The position numbers and the translations under genes were made by a program. Shown in pieces: positions 1-6,564 of a stretch of 9,778 nt of DNA (the stretch's first letter is position 1; every line of letters starts with the position of its first letter). The notes beneath the pieces are model-generated. The model saw only the letters and a list, made by a program, of their open reading frames with translations, made no database searches and was not told the origin of the DNA. The DNA comes from Pyrodictiaceae archaeon. Lineage in GTDB: Archaea > Thermoproteota > Thermoprotei_A > Sulfolobales > Pyrodictiaceae. Location of the stretch: contig JALVKZ010000183.1 of the NCBI GenBank assembly GCA_027033675.1, positions 1 through 9,778 on the forward strand. The letters run 5' to 3'.

Positions 1-2
1 AA

Positions 3-71
3 GAAATTAATGTTGAGGCGCCGAGCGGGTTTGCAGCGCGCTCAGTGAGGGAGGATCGTGATAGCTGTTGA
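3..71 (+). CDS. Possible 3' end of a VapB-type antitoxin gene (partial)
   Basis: An open frame enters from the left edge and stops with TGA at 69-71, giving 22 visible residues that end in SVREDRDSC. It overlaps the GTG start of the following PIN toxin by 14 bases, which is the usual arrangement of antitoxin followed by toxin in vapBC operons. The stretch is too short to show any DNA-binding or toxin-binding motif. A second frame also stops just before the toxin (TGA at 46-48), so the choice of frame rests on the overlap and on its charged C-terminal composition. The antitoxin role is inferred from position only. Confidence 0.3.
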   Translation, partial: EINVEAPSGFAARSVREDRDSC

Positions 72-468
72 TGCCTCAGTGCTAACAGCTTTTATACTTA
101 AGGAGCCGGGTTGGGAGAGGCTTACCAAGTACCTAACATACGCGATATCAGTTGACTATATTGTTAAGGAAGTGGCTAATGCTATTTGGAAATTCGCTCG
201 GCTCCGTAACCGGGTTAGTGCCGAGGAGGCCTTACGCCTTCTTGACATAGTGCTGAGCATGGTTAATAAGAATATTTTCTTAGAGCCCGAGGATAAATAT
301 ATCCGTGAAGCATTGAGAATAGCAATAGCCACGGGCGTAACGGTTTACGACGCCCTCTACATAGCACTTGCCTTGGATAAGGGTCTCCCGTTTCTAACGC
401 TGGATGCCAAGCAGGCTAGAACAGCAGAGAAGCTTGGAATAAGAGTAATAACTTTTGGGAGGATGTGA
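58..468 (+). CDS. vapC: VapC-like PIN-domain toxin ribonuclease
   Basis: A 136-residue single PIN domain, the normal length for VapC toxins, which are Mg-dependent RNases held inactive by a VapB antitoxin. The acidic active-site residues are all present: Asp5 in AVDASVL, Glu38 in VKEVANAIWK, Asp98 in VYDALYIALA and Asp116 in FLTLDAKQA. The GTG start has a GGGAGG ribosome binding site at 49-54, only 3 bases away, and the frame overlaps a possible antitoxin tail. The gene runs toward lysZ, and the two stop codons are separated by a single base. The fold and catalytic residues are seen directly. RNase activity and target are inferred from the family; the target RNA cannot be read from sequence. 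Confidence 0.88.
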   Translation: MIAVDASVLTAFILKEPGWERLTKYLTYAISVDYIVKEVANAIWKFARLRNRVSAEEALRLLDIVLSMVNKNIFLEPEDKYIREALRIAIATGVTVYDALYIALALDKGLPFLTLDAKQARTAEKLGIRVITFGRM

Positions 469-469
469 G

Positions 470-1282
470 TTAGGGCTCGATTTTTGTCCCGGTTTCTCCT
501 CGTAGCGCCCTTGTTACTGGGTTTTCTGTGTTCCCGGGTGCTATGATTGCTGCTCCTACGCCGTTCTCAACGGCTTTCGCGGCCATGAGTATTTTGCGGT
601 TCATCCCATAGCCTGTCTTCTTCGCTGTTGTCTCTGCTTGGCTTAGTGGTATCTTCTCTAGTACCTTATCGCCTAGGATTACTCCGGGTACATCGGTCAA
701 TAGGACTAGTGTCTTTGCTTGGAGTGCTGTGGCGATACTTGCTGCTGCTTGGTCTCCGTCTACGTTTAGTAGTTCTCCCTCTGTGCCGAGTGCTAGTGGC
801 GAGACGACGACTATATTTACTTGTTCTAAGAGCTTGTTGAGGCACTCCCTGTTCACGCTTTTTATCTTCCCGGTGTAGCCCCCGGGTATGACTTGTTTCC
901 TGCCCTTCTCGTTCAGTATGATTATTCTCTTCTTCCTCTCCGCTAAGAGTATGGAGCAGTCGGCTCCGCTCACGCCTATTGCGCGGTTGGCGCCGCGGTT
1001 TAGGCTTGCTACTATCTCTTTGTTTAGCTTACCGGCCATGACCATTACGTAGACTTCTAGCTCCTCTGGCCCCGTGTACCTGCTCCTAATACCGCTCGGC
1101 GAGACCACGAACCTAGGCTCTATGCCCATCTTCCTAGAGTACTCTGTTACTATGTCTCCTCCCCCATGAACGAAGACTATTTTCTCGCCGCTATCCGCTA
1201 GCCGTGCTATATCGCTTAGTATCTGTGCACGGGCCCCGGGGCTTGCTATGAGCCTGCCACCAGCCTTTACCACGACAACCAA
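470..1282 (-). CDS. lysZ: [LysW]-aminoadipate / [LysW]-glutamate kinase (LysZ)
   Basis: A 270-residue amino acid kinase of the ArgB/LysZ family. It phosphorylates the side-chain carboxylate of 2-aminoadipate (or glutamate) carried on LysW, using ATP. Family marks in order: Lys6 in VVKAGG, the glycine loop HGGG at 39-42, the RSRYT substrate-loop motif at 66-70, NVDGDQAA at 173-180 with the catalytic-type Asp, LLTDVPG at 194-200, and the nucleotide-site segment GMNRKILMAAKAVENG with Lys230. The RYT motif together with the adjacent lysY points to the carrier-linked kinase rather than a free N-acetylglutamate kinase. Translation starts at TTG (1280-1282), 8 bases after a strong GAGGAGG site at 1291-1297. 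It lies 28 bases downstream of lysY and is almost certainly cotranscribed with it. Whether the substrate is aminoadipate, glutamate or both is not decided by the sequence. Confidence 0.92.
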   Translation of the reverse strand: MVVVVKAGGRLIASPGARAQILSDIARLADSGEKIVFVHGGGDIVTEYSRKMGIEPRFVVSPSGIRSRYTGPEELEVYVMVMAGKLNKEIVASLNRGANRAIGVSGADCSILLAERKKRIIILNEKGRKQVIPGGYTGKIKSVNRECLNKLLEQVNIVVVSPLALGTEGELLNVDGDQAAASIATALQAKTLVLLTDVPGVILGDKVLEKIPLSQAETTAKKTGYGMNRKILMAAKAVENGVGAAIIAPGNTENPVTRALRGETGTKIEP

Positions 1283-1310
1283 GGCCTGGGCCTCCTCGCC
1301 GCCATACCGC

Positions 1311-2357
1311 CTAGGGATGGAACGGGGGATAGGCTAGCCCAGCGTCCTCGGGTAGCCCCCTTGATATGTTGAAGGCTTGGACTGCTTGGCCCGCCGCGCC
1401 CCTAACCAGGTTATCTATGGCGGCAAAGCCCGTGACTCGTCCAACTCGCTTCTCCACAGCGTAGCCTATGTCGGCGTAGTTGCTTCCCTGCACGAACTTG
1501 GGGTCAATGGTACCGTGCTTGCCGAGGGCTATTACCCGTATGAAGCGCTGGCCGCGATAGGTCTCCGCATATGCCCTGGCGACATCGGTGCTTGTTACCC
1601 CGTCTCTTAGCCAGCCATGAGCCGAGGCGAGCACACCACGTATCGAGGACACCGCGTGGGGAACCAGGGAGACCCTCACCTCTCCGCCAGCTAACCTGCT
1701 CAGCTCCTGCTCGGCCTCAGCCGCGTGGCGATGCCCACTTGACGAGTAAGGGCGCATAGCACCTTCTCGCTCTGGGTGATGAGATGAGCGGCTGGGCTTG
1801 GAGCCTCTCTCGCTGCTCCCCGCCTTCACATCCACTATTATCTTATCGGTAGCTAGTAGCCGGTGCTTCACGAGAGGTGCTGAGGCTAGTATCGCTGCTG
1901 TAGCGTTACAACCAGGGCTCGCTATGAGCCTCGCCCCGGGTAGCTCGTCCCGGTGGAGCTCAGGAAGACCATAGACAGCTTTCTCGAGGAGATCGGGGTA
2001 GGGGTGCTCGAAGCCGTACCACTCCTGATAAGCTCTGGGGTCCTTGAGCCTATAGTCAGCGCTAAGGTCTACCACCTGTACGCCGCTCTCCAGGAGCTTA
2101 GCCGTCGTCTCCAATCCTACCCCGTGAGGTAGTGCGGAGAACACTGTGTCTGCCTCGAGGGCCTTGTCAAGAACTAGTTTCTCGAATCGGAGCCCTTGAT
2201 AGTAGCCCCTTAGATTCGGGTGGGCGAAGTATATGGGGGCTCCTGCGTACTCGCGGCTCGTGACATAGACTACCTCGACATAGGGATGAGTGGCTAGGAT
2301 GCGTAAGAGCTCTCCACCAGTATAGCCCGAGCCCCCCAGTATCGCTACACGTATCAT
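1311..2357 (-). CDS. lysY: [LysW]-aminoadipate 6-phosphate / [LysW]-glutamyl-phosphate reductase (LysY)
   Basis: A 348-residue enzyme of the ArgC/LysY family that uses NADPH to reduce the LysW-bound acyl phosphate to the semialdehyde, the step after LysZ. The N-terminal Rossmann motif is LGGSGYTGGELLRI (residues 7-20). SALPHGVG (74-81) and LPELHR (131-136) are family motifs. The catalytic Cys150 lies in ASPGCNATA, and the GHRHAAE segment (208-214) supplies the catalytic His. The long basic segment KPSRSSHHPEREGAMRPYSS between these fits LysY-type proteins that must bind an acidic carrier. Length matches the family. The ATG start (2355-2357) has an AGAGGTG-like site about 11 bases upstream. 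It is the first gene of the leftward lysYZ operon and diverges from lysW. Identity is secure; aminoadipate versus glutamate preference is not. Confidence 0.93.
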   Translation of the reverse strand: MIRVAILGGSGYTGGELLRILATHPYVEVVYVTSREYAGAPIYFAHPNLRGYYQGLRFEKLVLDKALEADTVFSALPHGVGLETTAKLLESGVQVVDLSADYRLKDPRAYQEWYGFEHPYPDLLEKAVYGLPELHRDELPGARLIASPGCNATAAILASAPLVKHRLLATDKIIVDVKAGSSERGSKPSRSSHHPEREGAMRPYSSSGHRHAAEAEQELSRLAGGEVRVSLVPHAVSSIRGVLASAHGWLRDGVTSTDVARAYAETYRGQRFIRVIALGKHGTIDPKFVQGSNYADIGYAVEKRVGRVTGFAAIDNLVRGAAGQAVQAFNISRGLPEDAGLAYPPFHP

Positions 2358-2539
2358 GGCTCGTGGCGCACCTCTTCGGCAGCTGCACTAGCTGGAGCAA
2401 TACTATGTATTTGGTGCTCCGATTCCGTTCGCCCCACTGTGCACGGATTTAATAAAGTGGGGGAGAAGAAGGAGTGGCCCACCTAGTAGACGGGGGTACC
2501 GGAACCGAACCATTTATTGAGGGAATGTGCTTAAACACT

Positions 2540-2579
2540 GTACCATATCCAAGTACCGCTGGGTACATGAATCAGTACC
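2540..2579. repeat. GTACC motif cluster, candidate operator upstream of lysW
   Basis: GTACC occurs at 2540-2544, 2553-2557 and 2575-2579, and its reverse complement GGTAC at 2562-2566. A further copy lies upstream at 2496-2500. Start-to-start spacings within the cluster are 13, 9 and 13 bases. The middle pair forms a 5-base inverted repeat with a 4-base centre. The cluster sits between the likely TATA element and the lysW start, where a regulator could block or position transcription. Crenarchaeal lys operons are known to be controlled by Lrp-family proteins such as LysM, but I cannot show that this is its site. Confidence 0.35.
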
Positions 2580-2584
2580 GTGGA

Positions 2585-2590
2585 GAGGTG
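2585..2590 (+). promoter_or_regulatory. Ribosome binding site that selects the lysW start
   Basis: GAGGTG lies 7 bases before the in-frame GTG at 2598. The earlier in-frame GTG at 2580 has no purine-rich sequence in front of it, so this site favours the shorter LysW. A second GAGGTG at 2595-2600 lies 3 bases before another in-frame GTG at 2604, which is less likely. Confidence 0.5.
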
Positions 2591-2597
2591 TGAAGAG

Positions 2598-2771
2598 GTG
2601 CCGGTGCTCAAGTGCCCAGTCTGTGGTAACCCGGTAGAGGTCCCGGACGACGCTATGCCGGGCGAGCTAATCGAGCATGACTGCGGAGTAGTACTTGAGG
2701 TCTATAGGGACTCGAATGGTAACCTAGCACTCCGCCCATTCGAGGGAGTGCAAGAAGACTGGGGAGAGTAA
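2598..2771 (+). CDS. lysW: LysW amino-group carrier protein
   Basis: A small acidic carrier protein of 57 residues. The C-terminal Glu is covalently linked to the amino group of aminoadipate or glutamate, and it then presents the intermediate to LysZ, LysY, LysJ and LysK. It ends in the diagnostic EDWGE. The zinc-knuckle ligands are visible as CPVC near the N-terminus and an EHDCG segment in the middle, so the metal would be held by a Cys/His set as in other archaeal LysW proteins. The frame is open upstream to a GTG at 2580 (63 residues), but the start at 2598 has a proper GAGGTG site 7 bases away and gives the usual family length and N-terminus (PVLKCPVCG). It is the first gene of the rightward operon, 22 bases ahead of lysX. 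Confidence 0.93.
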   Translation: MPVLKCPVCGNPVEVPDDAMPGELIEHDCGVVLEVYRDSNGNLALRPFEGVQEDWGE

Positions 2772-2793
2772 GGCCAGGAGGTGCCCCGGTGTC

Positions 2794-3630
2794 TTGGTGC
2801 GCGTGTTTTTCCTATACGATGTGCTTCGTCTCGACGAGAAGATGATTCTTGAGCGCCTCCGCGGCCTAGTAGAAGTCGAGCCCATTCACGTGTCTTCCAG
2901 TATTCTCGAGATAGGTGGGTACGCGGAGGCGGATATTGCTCTTCAGCGCTCTATTAGCTTCTACCGCGCCATGTCCTCTACCGCCGCTGTTGAGTCCTGG
3001 GGCGTAAGGGTTATCAACAGTAGTCTCGCCCTCGCATTGGCTGAGGACAAGGCTTGGAGTCTCTCAGTGCTCTATCGTAATAAGATCCCGGTGCCTCGCA
3101 CGCTTCTAGCCTATAGCATTGAGAGCGCTGTCGAGGCTTCTCGTAAACTAGGCTACCCGGTGGTCATGAAGCCTGTTATGGGTAGCTGGGGGCGCTTAGC
3201 AGCACTTGCAAGCGACGAGGAGGCCGCGAGAGCTATAGCTGAGCACCGCGAGATGCTTGGGAGCATGTACCGTGTGCACTACGTGCAAGAGTATATCGAT
3301 AAGCCTGGGAGAGATATTCGTGCGATGTGTATTGGCGACGAGGTGCCTGCTGCTATTTACCGGGTTAGCGAGCACTGGATAACTAATACCGCGAGGGGTG
3401 GGAGAGCAGAGCCAGCTCGGGTAGACCCTATTCTCGAGGACCTGGTGCTGCGCTCTTGTCACGCTCTCGGAGTGGAGATAGGTGGTGTTGATGTGGTCGA
3501 GGACCCGGAGCGTGGCTACCTTGTTCTAGAGGTTAACGCTGTACCAGAGTACAAGAACATAGCCAGGGTCACCGGGGTAGACGTGGCAGGGCTCATAGCC
3601 AGGTACGTTGTTGAACAAGCTAGGAAGTAG
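2794..3630 (+). CDS. lysX: LysW ligase, ATP-grasp (LysX/ArgX family)
   Basis: A 278-residue ATP-grasp ligase of the RimK/LysX family. It uses ATP to join the amino group of 2-aminoadipate (LysX role) or glutamate (ArgX role) to the C-terminal Glu of LysW. Nucleotide-site lysines are Lys86 (EDKAWS) and Lys126 (VVMKPVMGSWGR, with the glycine-rich loop). Glu166 in VQEYIDKPGRD, Asn198 in HWITNTARGG, Asp233, Glu246 and Asn248 (LEVNAVPEYKN) fit the metal and ATP ligands. It starts at TTG 2794, 10 bases after AGGAGGTG (2776-2783). A GTG at 2797 is an equally family-like start but is farther from that site. It follows lysW and precedes lysJ in one operon. The N-terminal MRVFFLYDVLRLDEK-like segment is typical. 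Substrate choice cannot be settled by eye, and one enzyme may accept both. Confidence 0.9.
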   Translation: MVRVFFLYDVLRLDEKMILERLRGLVEVEPIHVSSSILEIGGYAEADIALQRSISFYRAMSSTAAVESWGVRVINSSLALALAEDKAWSLSVLYRNKIPVPRTLLAYSIESAVEASRKLGYPVVMKPVMGSWGRLAALASDEEAARAIAEHREMLGSMYRVHYVQEYIDKPGRDIRAMCIGDEVPAAIYRVSEHWITNTARGGRAEPARVDPILEDLVLRSCHALGVEIGGVDVVEDPERGYLVLEVNAVPEYKNIARVTGVDVAGLIARYVVEQARK

Positions 3631-3650
3631 CCAGGGCTGAGGGCTTTCTC

Positions 3651-4808
3651 TTGGTCCTAGAGCTTCTACGCTACTATGGCTCTAGGGGCCTCAGGGTAGC
3701 AAAGGCCTATATGCAGTACATTTGGGACACTAGTGGTCGCCGCTACCTAGACCTCCACACCGGGCATGGCGTTGCCTTCCTAGGCCATAATAATCCGCGT
3801 GTAGTCGAGCGTCTCAAGGCACAGCTCGGCGAGCTCGTGGTTTGTAACCCGTCTTTCGAGTGCAGTGTCCAGGAGGAGGCTCTTGAGAAGCTCTCCTCCA
3901 TTGCCCCGAGGGGGGCGGACTCTGTTCTCTTTGCTAATAGTGGCGCCGAGGCCGTTGAGACTGCGCTGAAGATTGCATGGGCCTATACTGGGCGCAGGAG
4001 GGTTGTTGCTTTCCGGGGCTCCTTCCACGGTAGGACGCTCGGCGCACTCAGTGTCACCTGGAGCCCTGGTTATCGCCGTGGATTCCCCGTCCTGGAGGAT
4101 GTTGTGTTTCTCCCGTTTAATGCCGAGCCAGCAGTGCTTGAGAAGATGTTCCCAGAGGATGCTGCGGCTGTTATTGTCGAGCCCGTGCAGGGCGAGGGCG
4201 GCGTCGTCCCGGCTAGGGAAGATTTCCTAAAGGCTCTCGAGAGCGTAGCAAGGGAGAGAGGCTCACTACTCATAGTCGATGAAGTCCAGGCAGGGTTTGG
4301 TCGCACTGGGCGCGTATGGAGCCACGAGCACTACAATGTTAGGCCAGACATCGTTGTCGCGGGGAAAGCTCTGGGCGGGGGATTCCCCGTCTCGGCTGTG
4401 TTTACTCGCCACGAGCTAGCAAGTGTGCTTCGCGGCGGCAGGCACGGCTCAACCTATGCTGCTAACCCATTGGCGCTCGCTGCTGTCTCGGCTGCTGTCT
4501 CTGTTCTCCTAGAGGAGAACGTGCCCCGCTTAGCCGGGGAGCGGGGCAAGGTGTTCGCGGAGCTTCTCTCGGATAGGCTTAGTGGTGTTCGCAGCGTAAG
4601 GGAGATAAGGGGCAAGGGCTTGATGATAGGGGTTGATACTAGGTTCAACCCGTTACCTGTCCTCAAGTGTCTCCAGGGCCGCGGTGTCCTCGCTCTACGT
4701 GCTGGAGTCACTGTTGTCAGGTTTCTAGCACCCTACATGATTACCGAGGAGGACATGGAGGATGCGAGTAATGCGCTCCGAGAATGCCTCGCTAGTAGAG
4801 CTAGCTAA
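3651..4808 (+). CDS. lysJ: [LysW]-aminoadipate / glutamate semialdehyde aminotransferase (LysJ)
   Basis: A 385-residue class III PLP aminotransferase of the ArgD/LysJ type. It converts the LysW-bound semialdehyde to LysW-lysine or LysW-ornithine with glutamate as amino donor. The PLP Schiff-base Lys239 lies in VVAGKALGGGFP. Other cofactor contacts are the ANSGAEAVE loop (95-103), Phe125-His126 in SFHGRTLGAL, Glu177 in EPVQGEGG, Asp210 and Gln213 in DEVQAGFGRTG, and Thr268 in GSTYAANPLA. Length is normal. The TTG start at 3651 follows a TGAGGG site (3638-3643) by 7 bases and lies 20 bases after the lysX stop. Its 3' end overlaps lysK by 47 bases, which suggests coupled translation. The family is certain; the carrier-linked role comes from the neighbours. 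Confidence 0.92.
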   Translation: MVLELLRYYGSRGLRVAKAYMQYIWDTSGRRYLDLHTGHGVAFLGHNNPRVVERLKAQLGELVVCNPSFECSVQEEALEKLSSIAPRGADSVLFANSGAEAVETALKIAWAYTGRRRVVAFRGSFHGRTLGALSVTWSPGYRRGFPVLEDVVFLPFNAEPAVLEKMFPEDAAAVIVEPVQGEGGVVPAREDFLKALESVARERGSLLIVDEVQAGFGRTGRVWSHEHYNVRPDIVVAGKALGGGFPVSAVFTRHELASVLRGGRHGSTYAANPLALAAVSAAVSVLLEENVPRLAGERGKVFAELLSDRLSGVRSVREIRGKGLMIGVDTRFNPLPVLKCLQGRGVLALRAGVTVVRFLAPYMITEEDMEDASNALRECLASRAS

Positions 4809-5850
4809 TCGGGGGCTCCGAGTCCTCTCCGAGCTAGTCTCTATACCGAGCCCCTCGGGAGAGGAAGGCAGGGCTGTAAAGTACTTGCTCCGAGTAGCTG
4901 ATGAACTCGGGCTAGAAGCCTGGGTTGATAGGGCTGGGAGCTTCTACGCCACAGCTCCGCGCTCGCCGAGCCCAGTAGTGGCTCTTGTCAGCCACGTCGA
5001 TACAGTAAGGGACTGGTACCCTGCGAGGCTAGAGGGAGACACGGTCTATGGCAGGGGGGCTGTTGACGCCAAGGGCCCTCTGGTCTCTATGCTCATGAGC
5101 CTCGCCCTAGTCGCGGCAACGGAGCCCGAGGCACCAGTAATGGTTGCTGGCCTCGTGGGGGAGGAGGCGGATAGCCCTGGAGCCAAGTACTTCCTAAGAA
5201 CAGCTCCGCGGAGCATCAAGCACATAGTCATAGGCGAGCCCACTGGCGGTACAAGGGTAGCGATAGGCTACCGGGGCTCAGCCAGGATAAAGGTGGTATG
5301 CAAGGGGCGCGGGGGTCACAGCGCATCCCCGAAGCCAGGCTCCTCTGCGCTGGAGAAGGCTGCTAAGCTGGTACTAGAGCTGGGAAGCAGGGGTAGAAGC
5401 GTGGCCGAGGCCTCGTTTACTCCCGTGTACCTCGTGGCGGGCGATGGCTCTAATATCGTCCCTATGAGGGCCGAGATGCTCCTAGACACGAGGATACCTC
5501 CGGGGAAGAGCCTAGACGACGCGCTAGGGGAGCTAGAGAAGCTACTACCCAGCAGCTGCGAGGCAAGACCCGTAGGCGAGTACGTTGAGCCAGTAAAGGT
5601 CTCATTGAACAAGCCGGTGCCAAGGGCACTGATAAGAGCAATACTCCTAGCTGGGGAGAAGCCAGTACCAGTGATAAAGGCCGGCACAAGTGACATGAAC
5701 TACCTAGTAAGGCTCACAGAGAGCATAGCAGCCTATGGCCCCGGCGACCCCGGGCTAGCGCACACAAGGGACGAGAAACTAGCTCTCAGCGAAATCAAGC
5801 TAGCAATAAAGGTATACACCGAGACAATTAAGCAGCTCACTAAGTACTGA
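4762..5850 (+). CDS. lysK: [LysW]-lysine / [LysW]-ornithine hydrolase (LysK)
   Basis: A 362-residue M20-family metallo-hydrolase that performs the last step, cleaving lysine (or ornithine) from the C-terminus of LysW and regenerating the carrier. The co-catalytic metal ligands are in place: His78 in VSHVDTV, Asp102 in GRGAVDAKGP, Glu135 after catalytic Glu134 in GEEADSPG, Glu159 in GEPTGG and His334 in GLAHTRDE. His186 in GRGGHSASP and the KAGTSDMN segment are further family marks. Two starts are credible: ATG 4762 with GAGGAGG (4746-4752), and ATG 4771 with GGAGG (4757-4761), both 9 bases away. Either overlaps lysJ. It is the last gene of the operon, and its last 11 bases overlap the end of the broken vapC on the other strand. 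Confidence 0.91.
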   Translation: MRVMRSENASLVELANRGLRVLSELVSIPSPSGEEGRAVKYLLRVADELGLEAWVDRAGSFYATAPRSPSPVVALVSHVDTVRDWYPARLEGDTVYGRGAVDAKGPLVSMLMSLALVAATEPEAPVMVAGLVGEEADSPGAKYFLRTAPRSIKHIVIGEPTGGTRVAIGYRGSARIKVVCKGRGGHSASPKPGSSALEKAAKLVLELGSRGRSVAEASFTPVYLVAGDGSNIVPMRAEMLLDTRIPPGKSLDDALGELEKLLPSSCEARPVGEYVEPVKVSLNKPVPRALIRAILLAGEKPVPVIKAGTSDMNYLVRLTESIAAYGPGDPGLAHTRDEKLALSEIKLAIKVYTETIKQLTKY

Positions 5851-6277
5851 GTCCTCCTATATCTTCAAGACTATATACTTGCAATCTAAGAACCCTTCTT
5901 ACAGCCTGCTTCTTCCTAGCTATATCGTTATCAAAGCTCGCTATACCTCTAGCTCCCAAAACCCGGGCAGCAATCACATGCATTAGATCAAGTGTACACA
6001 AACGAAGCAGTCCAGCGTAATTTATAGCGTCACTCATAACACGCCCGCAATCCACATGTTTTAAGCATGTATTAGTCTTTACTAAGGAGTACCCAACTAG
6101 GGCATCAAGCTCTGCACCATTAATACCGAGAATACGGCTAAACGCCGAGTAAAGCTCAACCATAACTAGCTGAGAGGCAACTCGTTCCTCGCCAATAAGG
6201 TTAAGAAGCTACTTAGCGGCACCATGTAAGCTATCGCTATTGTTTATATAAGAAACTATTATGTTCGTATTAATATA
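5840..6277 (-). pseudogene. Broken VapC-like PIN toxin gene (in-frame stop, lost start and catalytic Asp)
   Basis: Reading the minus strand directly after the antitoxin stop gives a PIN toxin in one continuous frame: YINTNIIVSYINNSDSLHGA, then AAK, then a TAG stop at 6209-6211, then LLNLIGEERVASQLV and a 107-residue tail from ATG 6161-6163. The total of about 145 codons is normal for VapC. Three of the four catalytic acids survive: Glu in VMVELYSAF, Asp in LCTLDLMHV and Asp in ASFDNDI. The first one, normally YIDTN, is Asn here. No start codon fits the frame at its upstream end. TTG at 6281-6279 would overlap the antitoxin stop but is two bases out of frame, as if two bases had been lost. The 107-residue remnant (5840-6163) could still be translated but lacks the first strand and would be inactive as an RNase. 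A sequencing error could mimic the stop, but not the three faults together. Confidence 0.75.
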
Positions 6278-6547
6278 TCAAAGTTCACGACCTTCTTCAA
6301 CATCCCTCACAGTCGGCGGGTTACGGTAGGGAAGTCCTCTTTCGAGGAACAAACGAAGAAGCTTCTTTGCCTCCCTCTTCCTCTCAACCATCTTCTGAGC
6401 GTTCTCTAGCCCCGTTTCAAGTATAATATTAAAGGCATGGTTGCGGCTACGGGCTAGCCCAAGCTTAGCCATCTCCTCAGCTAGGTCAACAACCTCTTTA
6501 CGAGCCTTGATTGTGACCGAGACACTAGGCAAGAGTGGTACATCCAA
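6278..6547 (-). CDS. vapB: VapB-like ribbon-helix-helix antitoxin
   Basis: An 89-residue protein with the layout of a ribbon-helix-helix repressor. A short beta segment PSVSVTIKA (residues 7-15) is followed by helix KEVVDLAEEMAKLGLA, a turn RSRNHA, and a second helix AFNIILETGLENAQKMVE that runs into a basic helix and an acidic tail ending in DVEEGREL, of the kind that covers the toxin active site. It begins at TTG 6545-6547 with a weak AGGGG sequence about 6 bases upstream. A second in-frame TTG lies a few codons in. It directly precedes the broken vapC on the same strand, with no spacer between its stop and the toxin frame. The reading frame is intact although its partner is not. The antitoxin role is inferred from fold and neighbour. 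Confidence 0.7.
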   Translation of the reverse strand: MDVPLLPSVSVTIKARKEVVDLAEEMAKLGLARSRNHAFNIILETGLENAQKMVERKREAKKLLRLFLERGLPYRNPPTVRDVEEGREL

Positions 6548-6564
6548 GATGTACCCCTAGTATA

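Larger units (their letters stand above)
2358..2597. promoter_or_regulatory. Divergent control region between lysYZ and lysWXJK
   Basis: About 240 non-coding bases separate the two divergent lys operons, so promoters for both must lie here. AT-rich candidates on the plus strand are CATTTATTGA at about 2511-2520 and CTTAAACAC at about 2530-2538, followed by lysW at 2598. On the minus strand CTTTATTAAAT (2447-2457) and AAATACATAGTA (about 2403-2414) could serve lysY. The box assignments are inference. Between 2496 and 2579 a GTACC motif recurs five times. No RNA gene or longer open frame was seen. Confidence 0.5.

Noticed and set aside
1776..1783. Perfect C-box-like GTGATGA on the plus strand
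   Set aside because: It lies antisense within lysY and no CTGA box follows at a suitable distance.
5316..5696. 126-codon open frame antisense to lysK
   Set aside because: Ser/Leu/Pro-rich composition without any motif, inside a gene whose catalytic residues are all in place on the plus strand.
6209..6211. TAG as pyrrolysine or programmed read-through in the toxin gene
   Set aside because: The missing start and the lost catalytic Asp point to decay, and nothing nearby suggests read-through machinery.
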